Assembly: GCF_900114375.1 (NCBI RefSeq)
Contig: NZ_FOSV01000001.1
Location: 364,600-428,599, forward strand
Origin: Methylorubrum salsuginis
GTDB lineage: Bacteria; Pseudomonadota; Alphaproteobacteria; Rhizobiales; Beijerinckiaceae
Direction: 5' to 3'
DNA: 64,000 nt
Under the pieces are notes generated by a model that worked only from the letters and a program-made list of their open reading frames with translations, had not been told where the DNA came from and made no database searches. Position 1 is the stretch's first letter. Each line of letters begins with the position of its first letter. The position numbers were made by a program, and so were the translations under genes. This document shows positions 28,080 through 36,814 of the stretch, one piece after another.

Positions 28080-28111
28080 GGGGCGTCGTCCGACAGGACG
28101 GCGCCCCTTTT
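28080..28111 (+). terminator. Rho-independent terminator of the pqqA array
   Basis: GGGGCGTCGTCC-GACA-GGACGGCGCCCC followed by TTTT: a 12-bp stem with one G-T pair, a four-base loop and a T-run. It is the clearest intrinsic terminator in the window. Confidence 0.9.
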
Positions 28112-28126
28112 CGTTGCCTGGCCCCA

Positions 28127-28170
28127 CGCGAAAAGGCCCGGACAGCGCGCGCTGTCCGGGCCTTTTCGCG
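28127..28170. terminator. 44-bp perfect palindrome, bidirectional terminator
   Basis: Left arm begins CGCGAAAAGGCCCGGACAGC and the right arm is its exact complement ending CCTTTTCGCG (22 bp per arm, no spacer). Each strand ends in a short T-run within the arm. It lies between the convergent pqqA array and the MarR gene and should terminate the MarR transcript, perhaps both. Confidence 0.85.
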
Positions 28171-28186
28171 TCGGTGATGGGGCGCC

Positions 28187-28705
28187 TCAGAGCCGGTAGC
28201 GGATCTGGTCGGTCCAGAAGCGCTCCAGGCGGGTCAGGGACTGGTTGAGGCGGCCGAAATCGTCGTCGGAGATGCCGCCGATCGGCTGAATCGTGCGGGA
28301 ATGCTTGTCGTAGAGGCCCTGGATCACGTCGTGGATCTCGCGGCCCTTGGTGGTGAGGCTGATGCGCACCGAGCGGCGGTCGGTCTTGGAGCGGGCGTGG
28401 TGGAGGAAGCCCGCCTCGACCAGCTTCTTGACGTTGTAGGACACGTTCGAGCCGAGATAGTAGCCCTTGGAGCGCAGTTCGCTGGCGGTCAGCTCCTTGT
28501 CGCCGATGTTGTAGAGCAGGAGCGCCTGGACGCTGTTGACGTCCTCGCGGCCCCGGCGGTCGAACTCGTCCTTGATCACGTCGAGCAGGCGGCGGTGCAG
28601 GCGCTCCACGAGGTGCAGGGCCTCGAGGTAGGAGCCGGCGGCGCCGGTCTCGGGGGCGGCGGTCTCGGCGGGCTTGCGGGCGGTGTTGGCGGCCTTCGTG
28701 CTCAT
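28187..28705 (-). CDS. MarR-family winged-helix regulator, LdtR-like
   Basis: 172 residues. A variable Ala/Thr-rich N-terminus is followed by YLEALHLVERLHRRLLDVIK, then VNSVQALLLYNIGDKELTA (wHTH start), a recognition region around ELRSKGYYLGSNVSYNVKKL, and the wing SKTDRRSVRISLTTKG. These stretches are close to what I remember of LdtR, a MarR regulator of cell-wall L,D-transpeptidase genes and stress tolerance in Rhizobiales. AGGAAC precedes the ATG. It probably binds DNA as a dimer and may respond to a small aromatic ligand. Confidence 0.85.
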   Translation of the reverse strand: MSTKAANTARKPAETAAPETGAAGSYLEALHLVERLHRRLLDVIKDEFDRRGREDVNSVQALLLYNIGDKELTASELRSKGYYLGSNVSYNVKKLVEAGFLHHARSKTDRRSVRISLTTKGREIHDVIQGLYDKHSRTIQPIGGISDDDFGRLNQSLTRLERFWTDQIRYRL

Positions 28706-28866
28706 GGTTCCTGCCTCTCTGTCGGGTCGTGCCGGCTGCTTCGTCCGGCATCGCTTATGGGCTGAACCTAGGGGCCTCGAATGAAAGCCGATTTAAGCGA
28801 CAGGATGAACTTCCGATTTACTTCTGTCGGTAAATGCAAAATGAAGCGATCGTTTTTACCCCTCGT

Positions 28867-29340
28867 TCAGCCAACATCGCGCGCGGCGAGCCAGGATAAC
28901 ACGAAGTAAATCGCGACGATGCTTGCCTGCACTGCGATGAGCGGCGCCGACATCGGCAGGAGTTGCGGCGTCAGCGCCGCGAGCGTCAGGGACGAGGTGG
29001 CGGCGAGCAGCCAGATCACCCCGCCCCAGGCGCTGGTCAGCCACAATCCGACCGCAGCCACGAAATCGATCACCGCGAAATAGACGATTCCCGCCTGCCG
29101 CCCGGCGGGGAGGTCGGCGAACGGCGTGGCGCCCGGCCACAGATCGAGGATCTGCCCCCAGGTGGCGAGCCCCTTGGCGACCCAGGCGAGCGCCGTGATG
29201 CGCATGAACCAGACCAGCACCACGTCCCAGCGGGTCTGCTGGCGCGGTGCCGCCTCCTCGATGCGATCGACCGGCCCCGATCCCGCGCTCGGGCGCCCAC
29301 GCCCGTCCTTGGTCGTCCCGACCTTGGCCAGTGCCCTCAT
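28867..29340 (-). CDS. Integral membrane protein, DUF6163-like
   Basis: 157 residues with a polar 35-residue N-terminus and four hydrophobic helices (about 38-60, 83-103, 105-125 and 130-150). The WDVVLVWFMRITALAWVAKG stretch and position next to an LdtR-type regulator fit what I recall of DUF6163 from Rhizobiales. Its start overlaps the end of the enoyl-CoA hydratase-family gene by 4 bp (ATGA), so translation is probably coupled. Function unknown. Confidence 0.72.
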   Translation of the reverse strand: MRALAKVGTTKDGRGRPSAGSGPVDRIEEAAPRQQTRWDVVLVWFMRITALAWVAKGLATWGQILDLWPGATPFADLPAGRQAGIVYFAVIDFVAAVGLWLTSAWGGVIWLLAATSSLTLAALTPQLLPMSAPLIAVQASIVAIYFVLSWLAARDVG

Positions 29341-30428
29341 GCCGCCGGTCCCTCGCTGCCGTCGAAGCGGGGGATTCCGCTCCCCTCATCCGCGAAGGCG
29401 GCCTCGATCGCCGCGAAATCCACCGCCTCGAGCGTCGACGGGTTCCAGGCCGGCCTGTTGTCCTTGTCGACGATGACGGCGCGCACGCCTTCATAAAAAT
29501 CGGGTCCGCGCATCACCTGCCCGCACAGCCGGTATTCGGCGCGCATGGCCTCCGGAAAACTCAAGGACGGTCCCCGCTGCATCTGCGTCAGGGCGATGGC
29601 GAGGCTGGTGGGCGAGCGGGTGCGGATCGTCGCCGCGGTATTCTTGGCGAAGTCCGAGCCTTCCGCGTCGAGGCGTTCCAGGATGCCAGTGACGGTGGCG
29701 GCGGAGAAGCACGCGTCGATGGTCTCGCGCTCAAGCGTCAGCGGGCCGGTCTCCGGCGCGGGTGCGGCGAACCGGGCGAGCGTCGCGGCGATGTCCCCGC
29801 CCTCGGCGAGAGAATCGAGCAAATCCCCGAAATCCGCGGCCCGGACCGAGTGGGTCGCGAGCCCGACTTGAAGCGCGTCGCCCGCTCCGATCCGGCTGCC
29901 GGTGAGCGCGAGATAGGTGCCGGTGCGGCCGGGCAGGCGCGGCAGCGCGTAGGTCGCGCCGACATCGGGGAAGAAGCCGATGCCGGTCTCCGGCATGGCG
30001 AAGCTGTAAGTCTCGGCCGCGACCCGCACGTCGCCGTGTAGCGAGATGCCGACGCCGCCGCCCATGACGATGCCCTCGATCAGCGCGACGTAGGGCTTCG
30101 GGTAGGTCTTCACATAGGCGTCGAGCAGGTACTCGGCCCGCCAGAACGCCATCACCTCGGTGAGTCGCCCGGCCTGGCCGAGCGCATGGATGCGGCGGAT
30201 GTCGCCGCCCGCGCAGAAGGCGCGCCCGCCCGATCCCCGCACCGCGACGCGGGTGACGCTCGCGTCCTGCGCCCAGGCCCGCAACTGCCGGTGCATCGCC
30301 TCGACCATCGGCAGGGTGAGGGCGTTGAGCGCCTTCGGCCGCGTGAGCGTGACGATCCCCGCCGCCCCGCGCCGCTCGAACGTGATCTCGGGCTCCGCCG
30401 CGTCCGCCATGCCGATACTTTCTGCCAT
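29337..30428 (-). CDS. 3-hydroxyisobutyryl-CoA hydrolase / enoyl-CoA hydratase family
   Basis: 363 residues of the crotonase superfamily. ALNALTLPMVEAMHRQL, AFCAGGDIRRIHALG and KPYVALIEGIVMGGGVGIS give the oxyanion hole, and PETGIGFFPDVGATYALPRL holds the catalytic Glu and the FPDVG signature of the HIBCH subgroup. The extended C-terminal half (SLAIALTQMQRG, EYRLCGQVM, DFYEGVRAVIVDKDNRPAW) also marks HIBCH, which is longer than plain enoyl-CoA hydratase. HIBCH releases 3-hydroxyisobutyrate in valine breakdown. A start at residue 7 (MADAAE) is equally possible. Confidence 0.9.
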   Translation of the reverse strand: MAESIGMADAAEPEITFERRGAAGIVTLTRPKALNALTLPMVEAMHRQLRAWAQDASVTRVAVRGSGGRAFCAGGDIRRIHALGQAGRLTEVMAFWRAEYLLDAYVKTYPKPYVALIEGIVMGGGVGISLHGDVRVAAETYSFAMPETGIGFFPDVGATYALPRLPGRTGTYLALTGSRIGAGDALQVGLATHSVRAADFGDLLDSLAEGGDIAATLARFAAPAPETGPLTLERETIDACFSAATVTGILERLDAEGSDFAKNTAATIRTRSPTSLAIALTQMQRGPSLSFPEAMRAEYRLCGQVMRGPDFYEGVRAVIVDKDNRPAWNPSTLEAVDFAAIEAAFADEGSGIPRFDGSEGPAA

Positions 30429-30512
30429 GGTGCGCTTAGACGAAGTCCGGGCGGGGGCGTCAATGCGTGGTCGCCGTGCGGGCCCGAGACGTCCCCTGCC
30501 CTGCGGCGATGA

Positions 30513-31697
<1,185 letters not shown>

Positions 31698-31711
31698 CGG
31701 GGCGCCTCCCT

Positions 31712-32158
31712 TTGCGTTCCGCGGCGCGGCGGGCGCTCCTCGCCGGCGGCCTTGCCCTGGGCTGGCTCGCCGCCGGATTCGGCTGCGACACCGCCACCGA
31801 CACCCGCCGCGCGGCCCTGTGCCGCCGCGCCCTGCCCGCGCTCGCGCCCGAGGGCACGACGGCGCGGCTGCTGCGGGTCGGCCCCGGCTCGGGGCCCGGC
31901 AGCGTGCGCGTCGATTACCGGCTGGCCGGCGCCGACGGCGCGCTCCTCAAGGGTGAGGAGGCCCGCGTGCGCTTCCTTGCCTGCGCCTTCGGCCCCGGCA
32001 CCGAGATGACGGCGCTCGCCACGGAGCGCGGGCCGGTCAACGGCGCCTCGCTCTACCTGCTGCGGCACTATTACCTCGAGACGCCGGAGGCCGAGGCCGC
32101 CGACCCGGCCAACGCGGACAATGCGGCCAAGACGCCGGGGGGCGCCGCGACGCGCTGA
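31712..32158 (+). CDS. Hypothetical exported protein
   Basis: 148 residues from a TTG at 31712, 14 bp after hemB. A short basic start and hydrophobic stretch (ARRALLAGGLALGWLAAGFG) precede a Cys (GCDTA), so it could be a signal peptide with a loose lipobox. The rest is small and polar, with two further Cys (LCRR, LACAFG) that may form a disulfide. The C-terminus is Ala/Asp-rich and low in complexity. No ATG is available in frame. Not recognised; it may be part of the hemB transcript. Confidence 0.6.
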   Translation: MRSAARRALLAGGLALGWLAAGFGCDTATDTRRAALCRRALPALAPEGTTARLLRVGPGSGPGSVRVDYRLAGADGALLKGEEARVRFLACAFGPGTEMTALATERGPVNGASLYLLRHYYLETPEAEAADPANADNAAKTPGGAATR

Positions 32159-32248
32159 CGGTGGCATGCCGTCGGCGGCGTCTCTTGCAGCGCCGGCCAC
32201 GGTCCCCACCTCATGGGGGATCTTCTCCATCGCTGCGGAGCGCCGGCC

Positions 32249-32743
32249 ATGACCAACCCCACCTTCGGCCCCCGGCCGGGCTACACCGACCCCGCCGGCT
32301 ATCCGCCCTATGGCGGGATGCCGGTGCCCTACATCCGGGCGAGCCTCGGCGGACGCGCGGTCGCCTACCTGCTCGACCTGCTGTTCATCCTCGTCTTCAC
32401 CGCGATCCTCGGCACGGCAATCTTCCTCGTCGGCATCGTCACCTTCGGCCTCGGCTGGACGCTGTTTCCGGTCCTCGGCATCAGCGGCATCCTCTACAGC
32501 GCGATCACCGTCGGCGGGCATAAGCAGAGCACGATCGGCATGCGGATGATGGGCCTTCGGGTGGTGGCCCCCGAGAGCGGGCGCCCGGTCGACATGCTGA
32601 CCGCGGCCGTCCACGCGCTGCTGTTCTACGTCGCGATCTCGACCTTCCTCCTGTGGTGCCTCGACATCCTGTTCGGCCTCGTGCGTGCCGACCGGCGCCT
32701 CGGCCACGACGTGCTGCTCGGGCTCGCGGTGGTGCGGGTCTGA
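32249..32743 (+). CDS. RDD-family membrane protein
   Basis: 164 residues. After a Pro/Gly/Tyr-rich N-terminus (FGPRPGYTDPAGYPPYGGMP) comes ASLGGRAVAYLLDLLFILVF, where Arg and Asp match the R-D of RDD proteins, two more helices, and DRRLGHDVLLGLAVV with a second Asp-Arg group. The central GGHKQSTIGMRMMGLRVV is also family-typical. RDD proteins are inner-membrane; some act as small-molecule or ion transporters, but the role here is unknown. It lies downstream of hemB in the same direction. Confidence 0.85.
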   Translation: MTNPTFGPRPGYTDPAGYPPYGGMPVPYIRASLGGRAVAYLLDLLFILVFTAILGTAIFLVGIVTFGLGWTLFPVLGISGILYSAITVGGHKQSTIGMRMMGLRVVAPESGRPVDMLTAAVHALLFYVAISTFLLWCLDILFGLVRADRRLGHDVLLGLAVVRV

Positions 32744-32877
32744 GCCCGAACCGGACCTTGGTCTCGAGGCATCGGTCGCCGCTGCGGGCCCCCTTCCCCG
32801 AGAGCGCATCCCGACGGCGCTGACCGGCGGCGGCGGTCACGCTACAAGCGGTGCCCGCCATCGCCGGGACGTGACCG

Positions 32878-33732
32878 TTGGGCCTCCTCTACGCGCTTGC
32901 CGCCTACTTGAGCTGGGGCCTCGTCGTCCCGGTGCATTTTCGGCTGCTTGCCGGCATCCCCGCCGAGACGATCCTGGCCCAGCGCATCGCGTGGTCGGCG
33001 CTGTTCGTCACCGGGCTGATCGCGCTCTTGCGCCACCGCCTCGCCAACCCGTTCCCCCTTCGGCCCCGCCACGCCCTGCTCGTCGTCTCGGCGGGGCTGA
33101 TCGCCTTCAACTGGCTTCTCTACCTGCGCGCGGTCGAGAGCGGGCACCTGCTCGACGCGAGCCTCGGCTACTACATCAACCCGCTGGTCTCGGTGGCGCT
33201 CGGCGCCCTCGTGCTCGGCGAGCGCTTGCGTCCGCTCCAGGCGATGGCGGTCGGAATCGCGGTGCTCGGCGTCGTCGTCGCGGTGGTGATGGCCGGGCGC
33301 CTGCCGCTGCTCTCCCTCGGCCTCGCGGTCAGCTTCGCGCTCTACGGGCTGACCCGGAAGATCGTCGGCGTCGACGGCACCGTTGGCTTCTGCGCCGAGA
33401 CCTTTTTGCTGTTGCCCGCGGCCCTCGGCTACCTGTGGCTCGCCGCGGCGCCGGTGCCGAACGATGCCGCCACATGGTCGCTGCTGGCCCTCACCGGCGT
33501 GACGACCGCCCTGCCGCTGATCTGGTTCGCGGCGGCCGCCACCCGCCTGACGCTCGCGACGCTCGGGCTGATGCAGTACCTCGCGCCGACCTGCCTGATG
33601 CTCTTGAGCACGCTCGCCTACGGTGAGACCTTGAGCGAGGACCGGATCGTGCTGTTCGCGCTGATCTGGATCGCTCTCGTGCTCTACGCCGCCGACGCGC
33701 TGCGGCAGAACCGGCAAAGGCGGATGCGATGA
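32878..33732 (+). CDS. rarD: EamA-family transporter, RarD-like
   Basis: 284 residues, ten helices in two EamA halves. GLLYALAAYLSWGLVVPVHF, then AQRIAWSALFVTGLIAL, ESGHLLDASLGYYINPLV and the second half with VGVDGTVGFCAETFLLLP and PLIWFAAAATRLTLATLGL, followed by QYLAPTCLMLLS, are RarD hallmarks. Proteins of this family export metabolites. The start is TTG at 32878, the only one giving the family N-terminus (a GTG at 32871 is out of frame). It overlaps the next gene by 4 bp (ATGA). Confidence 0.88.
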   Translation: MGLLYALAAYLSWGLVVPVHFRLLAGIPAETILAQRIAWSALFVTGLIALLRHRLANPFPLRPRHALLVVSAGLIAFNWLLYLRAVESGHLLDASLGYYINPLVSVALGALVLGERLRPLQAMAVGIAVLGVVVAVVMAGRLPLLSLGLAVSFALYGLTRKIVGVDGTVGFCAETFLLLPAALGYLWLAAAPVPNDAATWSLLALTGVTTALPLIWFAAAATRLTLATLGLMQYLAPTCLMLLSTLAYGETLSEDRIVLFALIWIALVLYAADALRQNRQRRMR

Positions 33733-34721
33733 TCCGGCTCAACCGCCTCACCGACATTGCGGGGATTCGCGTCGGCCACGCCGAGGACGCCCGAGTCGCG
33801 AGCGGCGTCACGGCCCTCGTCTTCGACCAGCCCTTCGTCACCGCGGTCGATGTCCGCGGCGGCGGGCCCGGCACGCGGGAGACCGATCTGCTCGACCCGG
33901 CCGCCACCGTGCCCGCGGTCGATGGGCTGGTGCTGTCGGGCGGCTCCGCCTTCGGGCTCGACGCGGCCGCCGGCGCGGTCGCATGGCTCGCCGAGCAAGG
34001 GCGCGGCTTCGCGGTGGGCGACGTGCGGGTGCCGATCCTGCCGGGCGCGATCCTGTTCGATCTCCTCAACGGCGGCGACAAGGCCTGGGGCCGCTTCCCG
34101 CCCTACCGCGACCTCGGCTACGCGGCGGCGCAGGCCGCCCGCGACGGCGCCTTCGCGCTGGGCTCGGTCGGGGCGGGTCACGGAGCGCGCACCGCCAACC
34201 TCAAGGGCGGCCTCGGTTCGGCCTCGTCCGACGTGATCGGCCTCGACGGCGTGCAGGTCGGCGCGCTGGTGGCGGTCAACGCCTTCGGCCGGGTGACGAT
34301 GGGGCGGGGCCCGCACTTCTGGGCCGCGCCGTTCGAGCGGAACGGCGAGTTCGGCGGCCTCGGCGTCCCCGTCCCGCTGCCGCCGGACCTGCTCGCGTGG
34401 CCGCGGGAGGCCCCGCCGGGGGCGAGCACGACGCTCGCGGTCGTCGCCACCGATGCGGCGCTCACCAAGGCCGAGGCCAAGCGCCTCGCCATGGCCGCCC
34501 ACGACGGCCTCGCGCGGGCGATCCACCCGGTCCACACTCCGCTCGACGGCGACGTGGTGTTCGCGGTCTCGACCGGCCGCACGCCGCTGGCCGACCCCGT
34601 CGCCGGCATGGCCCGCCTCGCCTCCGCCGCCGCCGACACCCTGGCGCGGGCGGTGGCGATCGGCGTCTACGAAGCGACGCGGCTGCCCTGCCTCGACCTT
34701 CCGGCTTGGCGCGAACTGTAG
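33729..34721 (+). CDS. P1-family peptidase (DmpA/L-aminopeptidase-like)
   Basis: 330 residues. ITDIAGIRVGHAEDARVASG at the N-terminus, VDGLVLSGGSAFGLDAAAGA, and the GSVGAGHGARTANLKGGLGS stretch define the DmpA/peptidase family S58-like group, which self-cleaves to expose an N-terminal nucleophile and hydrolyses beta-peptides or D/L-amides. The later Ser/Thr-rich PPGASTTLAVVATDAALTK contains the probable maturation site. Translation is coupled to rarD by the ATGA overlap, which suggests export or release of a peptide-derived product, though that is speculative. Confidence 0.9.
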   Translation: MIRLNRLTDIAGIRVGHAEDARVASGVTALVFDQPFVTAVDVRGGGPGTRETDLLDPAATVPAVDGLVLSGGSAFGLDAAAGAVAWLAEQGRGFAVGDVRVPILPGAILFDLLNGGDKAWGRFPPYRDLGYAAAQAARDGAFALGSVGAGHGARTANLKGGLGSASSDVIGLDGVQVGALVAVNAFGRVTMGRGPHFWAAPFERNGEFGGLGVPVPLPPDLLAWPREAPPGASTTLAVVATDAALTKAEAKRLAMAAHDGLARAIHPVHTPLDGDVVFAVSTGRTPLADPVAGMARLASAAADTLARAVAIGVYEATRLPCLDLPAWREL

Positions 34722-34731
34722 TCCGAGGTTC

Positions 34732-34830
34732 CCAAAGGACGTGTCCTTTGGCGGGGCACCGGGGCAGAGCCCCGGTCTCCCTTCCAAACCAGGGCTCCGC
34801 CCTGGACCCGCGAAAGGACTTGTCCTTTCG
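34732..34830. terminator. Cluster of four consecutive hairpins between convergent genes
   Basis: CCAAAGGAC-GT-GTCCTTTGG (34732-34751), ACCGGGGC-AGA-GCCCCGGT (34758-34776), CCAGGGC-TCC-GCCCTGG (34789-34805) and CGAAAGGAC-TT-GTCCTTTCG (34811-34830). The first and last are near-copies. They fill the gap between the rightward P1 peptidase and leftward ETF-QO genes and should block transcription both ways. Confidence 0.7.
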
Positions 34831-34858
34831 AAACCGGGACTGGGCGTCAGCCTCAGAC

Positions 34859-36532
34859 TTACAGGTTCGTGTAATTCGGGCCGCCGGGGCCTTCCGGCGT
34901 GACCCAGTTGATGTTCTGGTTCGGGTCCTTGATGTCGCACGTCTTGCAGTGGACGCAGTTCTGCGCGTTGATCTGGAAGCGGACGCCGTCGGAGGCCGCC
35001 TTGTCCTCGACCCACTCGTAGACGCCGGCCGGGCAGTAGCGGCTCGACGGGCCGCCGAAGACATCGTGCTCCGAGGTCTTCTGCAGCTCCAGGTTCTTCA
35101 CCTTGAGATGGACCGGCTGGTCCTCCTCGTGGTTGGTGTTCGACAGGTAGACCGACGAGAGACGGTCGAAGGTCAGCTTGCCGTCGGGCTTCGGGTAGAC
35201 GATCGGCGTCACCTCCGAGAGCGGCTTGAGGCAGGCATGATCCGGCTTGCCGTGGCCGAGCGTGCCGAACAGCGACGCGTTGGCGATGGCGTTGGTCCAC
35301 ATGTCGAGGCCGCCGAGGCCCACGCCGACCAGCGTGCCGTAGCGCGACCAGAGCGGCTTGACGTTGCGCACCGCCTTCAGGTCACGCCCGATCGGGCTGT
35401 CGCGCCAGCCCTGCTCGTAGGCCGTGAGTTCGTCGCCCTGGCGGCCCTGGGCCAGCGCGTCGAAGATGGCCTCGGCCGCCTGGATGCCCGACAGGATCGC
35501 GTTGTGCGAGCCCTTGATGCGGGGCACGTTCACGAAGCCCGCCGAGTCGCCCACGAGGCAGCCGCCGGGGAAGACGAGCTTGGGCACCGACTGCCAGCCG
35601 CCCTCCATGATCGCCCGCGCCCCGTAGCCGATGCGCTTGGCCCCCTCGAAGGTCTCGGCGATCATCGGATGGGTCTTGAAGCGCTGGAACTCCTCGAACG
35701 GCGACAGGGTCGGGTTCTCGTAGTTCAGGTGCGTGACGAATCCGACCGAGAGCAGGTGGTCGTCGAAGTGGTAGAGCCACGAGCCGCCGCCCGCCTTGTT
35801 CGGCAGCGGCCAGCCCATCGTGTGCTGCACCAGCCCCGGCTGGAATTTGTCCGGTGCGAGCTGCCACAGCTCCTTCACCCCGAGGCCGTACTTCTGGTGG
35901 TCGCTGTTCCGGTTCAGCTGAAACTTCTCGATCAGCGTCTTGGTCAGCGAGCCTCGCGCGCCCTCGCCGAACACCGTGTACTTGGCCCGCAGCTCCATGC
36001 CGCGGGTGAAGTCGTCGCGCGGCTCGCCGGAGCGGGAGATGCCGAGATCGCCGGTCGCCACGCCCTGGACCGTGCCGCGGTCGTCGTAGAGCACTTCGGA
36101 TGCCGGGAAGCCCGGATAGATCTCGACGCCGAGCCCCTCGGCCTGGGCGCCGAGCCACTTCACGGTGTTGGAGAGCGAGCCGACGAAGTTGCCGTGGTTC
36201 GACATGAGCTTGGGGAAGAACGCGTTCGGCAGGGTGAGGCCGCTGTTCTTGGTGAGAAACAGGAACTCGTCGCGCTCCACCGCGGTCTTGAGCGGGCGGT
36301 CCGGATCGTTGCGCCACTCGGGGAGCAACGTGTCGAGGCCGATGGGATCGACCACGGCGCCGGACAGGATGTGCGCGCCGACCTCGCCGCCCTTCTCGAC
36401 GACGACGACGGAGACCTCCTCGCCCTTCTCCGCGGAAAGCTGTTTGAGGCGGATCGCGGCGGCGAGCCCGGCAGGGCCGGCACCCACGATCACCACGTCG
36501 AAATCCATGCCTTCGCGTTCGGGCAGCGCCAT
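34859..36532 (-). CDS. Electron transfer flavoprotein-ubiquinone oxidoreductase
   Basis: 557 residues, full length. It passes electrons from ETF (fatty and amino acid acyl-CoA dehydrogenases) to ubiquinone at the inner membrane. The FAD dinucleotide motif is MDFDVVIVGAGPAGLAAAIR at the N-terminus; a second FAD segment is VVFPGGCLVGDSAGFVNVP-like (KLVFPGGCLVGDSAGFVN). The 4Fe-4S cluster ligands appear at the C-terminus as SRYCPAGVYEW and NCVHCKTCDIKDPNQNINW. Start MALPEREGMDFDV is the first Met before the Rossmann motif; Met 9 is an alternative. It is isolated from etfAB here. Confidence 0.96.
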   Translation of the reverse strand: MALPEREGMDFDVVIVGAGPAGLAAAIRLKQLSAEKGEEVSVVVVEKGGEVGAHILSGAVVDPIGLDTLLPEWRNDPDRPLKTAVERDEFLFLTKNSGLTLPNAFFPKLMSNHGNFVGSLSNTVKWLGAQAEGLGVEIYPGFPASEVLYDDRGTVQGVATGDLGISRSGEPRDDFTRGMELRAKYTVFGEGARGSLTKTLIEKFQLNRNSDHQKYGLGVKELWQLAPDKFQPGLVQHTMGWPLPNKAGGGSWLYHFDDHLLSVGFVTHLNYENPTLSPFEEFQRFKTHPMIAETFEGAKRIGYGARAIMEGGWQSVPKLVFPGGCLVGDSAGFVNVPRIKGSHNAILSGIQAAEAIFDALAQGRQGDELTAYEQGWRDSPIGRDLKAVRNVKPLWSRYGTLVGVGLGGLDMWTNAIANASLFGTLGHGKPDHACLKPLSEVTPIVYPKPDGKLTFDRLSSVYLSNTNHEEDQPVHLKVKNLELQKTSEHDVFGGPSSRYCPAGVYEWVEDKAASDGVRFQINAQNCVHCKTCDIKDPNQNINWVTPEGPGGPNYTNL

Positions 36533-36728
36533 CCTGTTCCTCCTGCGGTGTGCCGGGGCGCCGACGCGCTCTTACGGCCCGCTCCAATGGTCTAGATTTC
36601 TCTCAATCGATTCCAAGGTAGGAAGGCAAGCGCGTCCGGGTAGCGGCAGCTCTGCGCGATGGTGAAGCATCGCCATGAGGAAGGCGTGACGGCGCCCGCG
36701 TCACCCAAGACCAGCGCTCGCGCGGACT

Positions 36729-36751
36729 TTCGTGAATACGATATACACGAA
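36729..36751. promoter_or_regulatory. 23-bp imperfect palindrome upstream of the uracil-DNA glycosylase gene
   Basis: TTCGTG-AATACGATATA-CACGAA, with inner bases extending the symmetry (TTCGTGAATAC against TTCGTGTATAT). It lies 64 bp before the ATG in a 282-bp gap between divergent genes. It could be an operator. It is not the GTTC-N7-GTTC LexA form. Confidence 0.35.
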
Positions 36752-36814
36752 GAGGAGGACCTGCGGCGTCCCGTGGGCGTTGCCCGCCGGGCGGCGACAC
36801 GCCACATGGGATGA

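Noticed and set aside
34859..36532. Assigning this to FixC (nitrogen-fixation electron transfer)
   Set aside because: The C-terminal 4Fe-4S segment and full length fit ETF-QO, and no fixABX genes are near.
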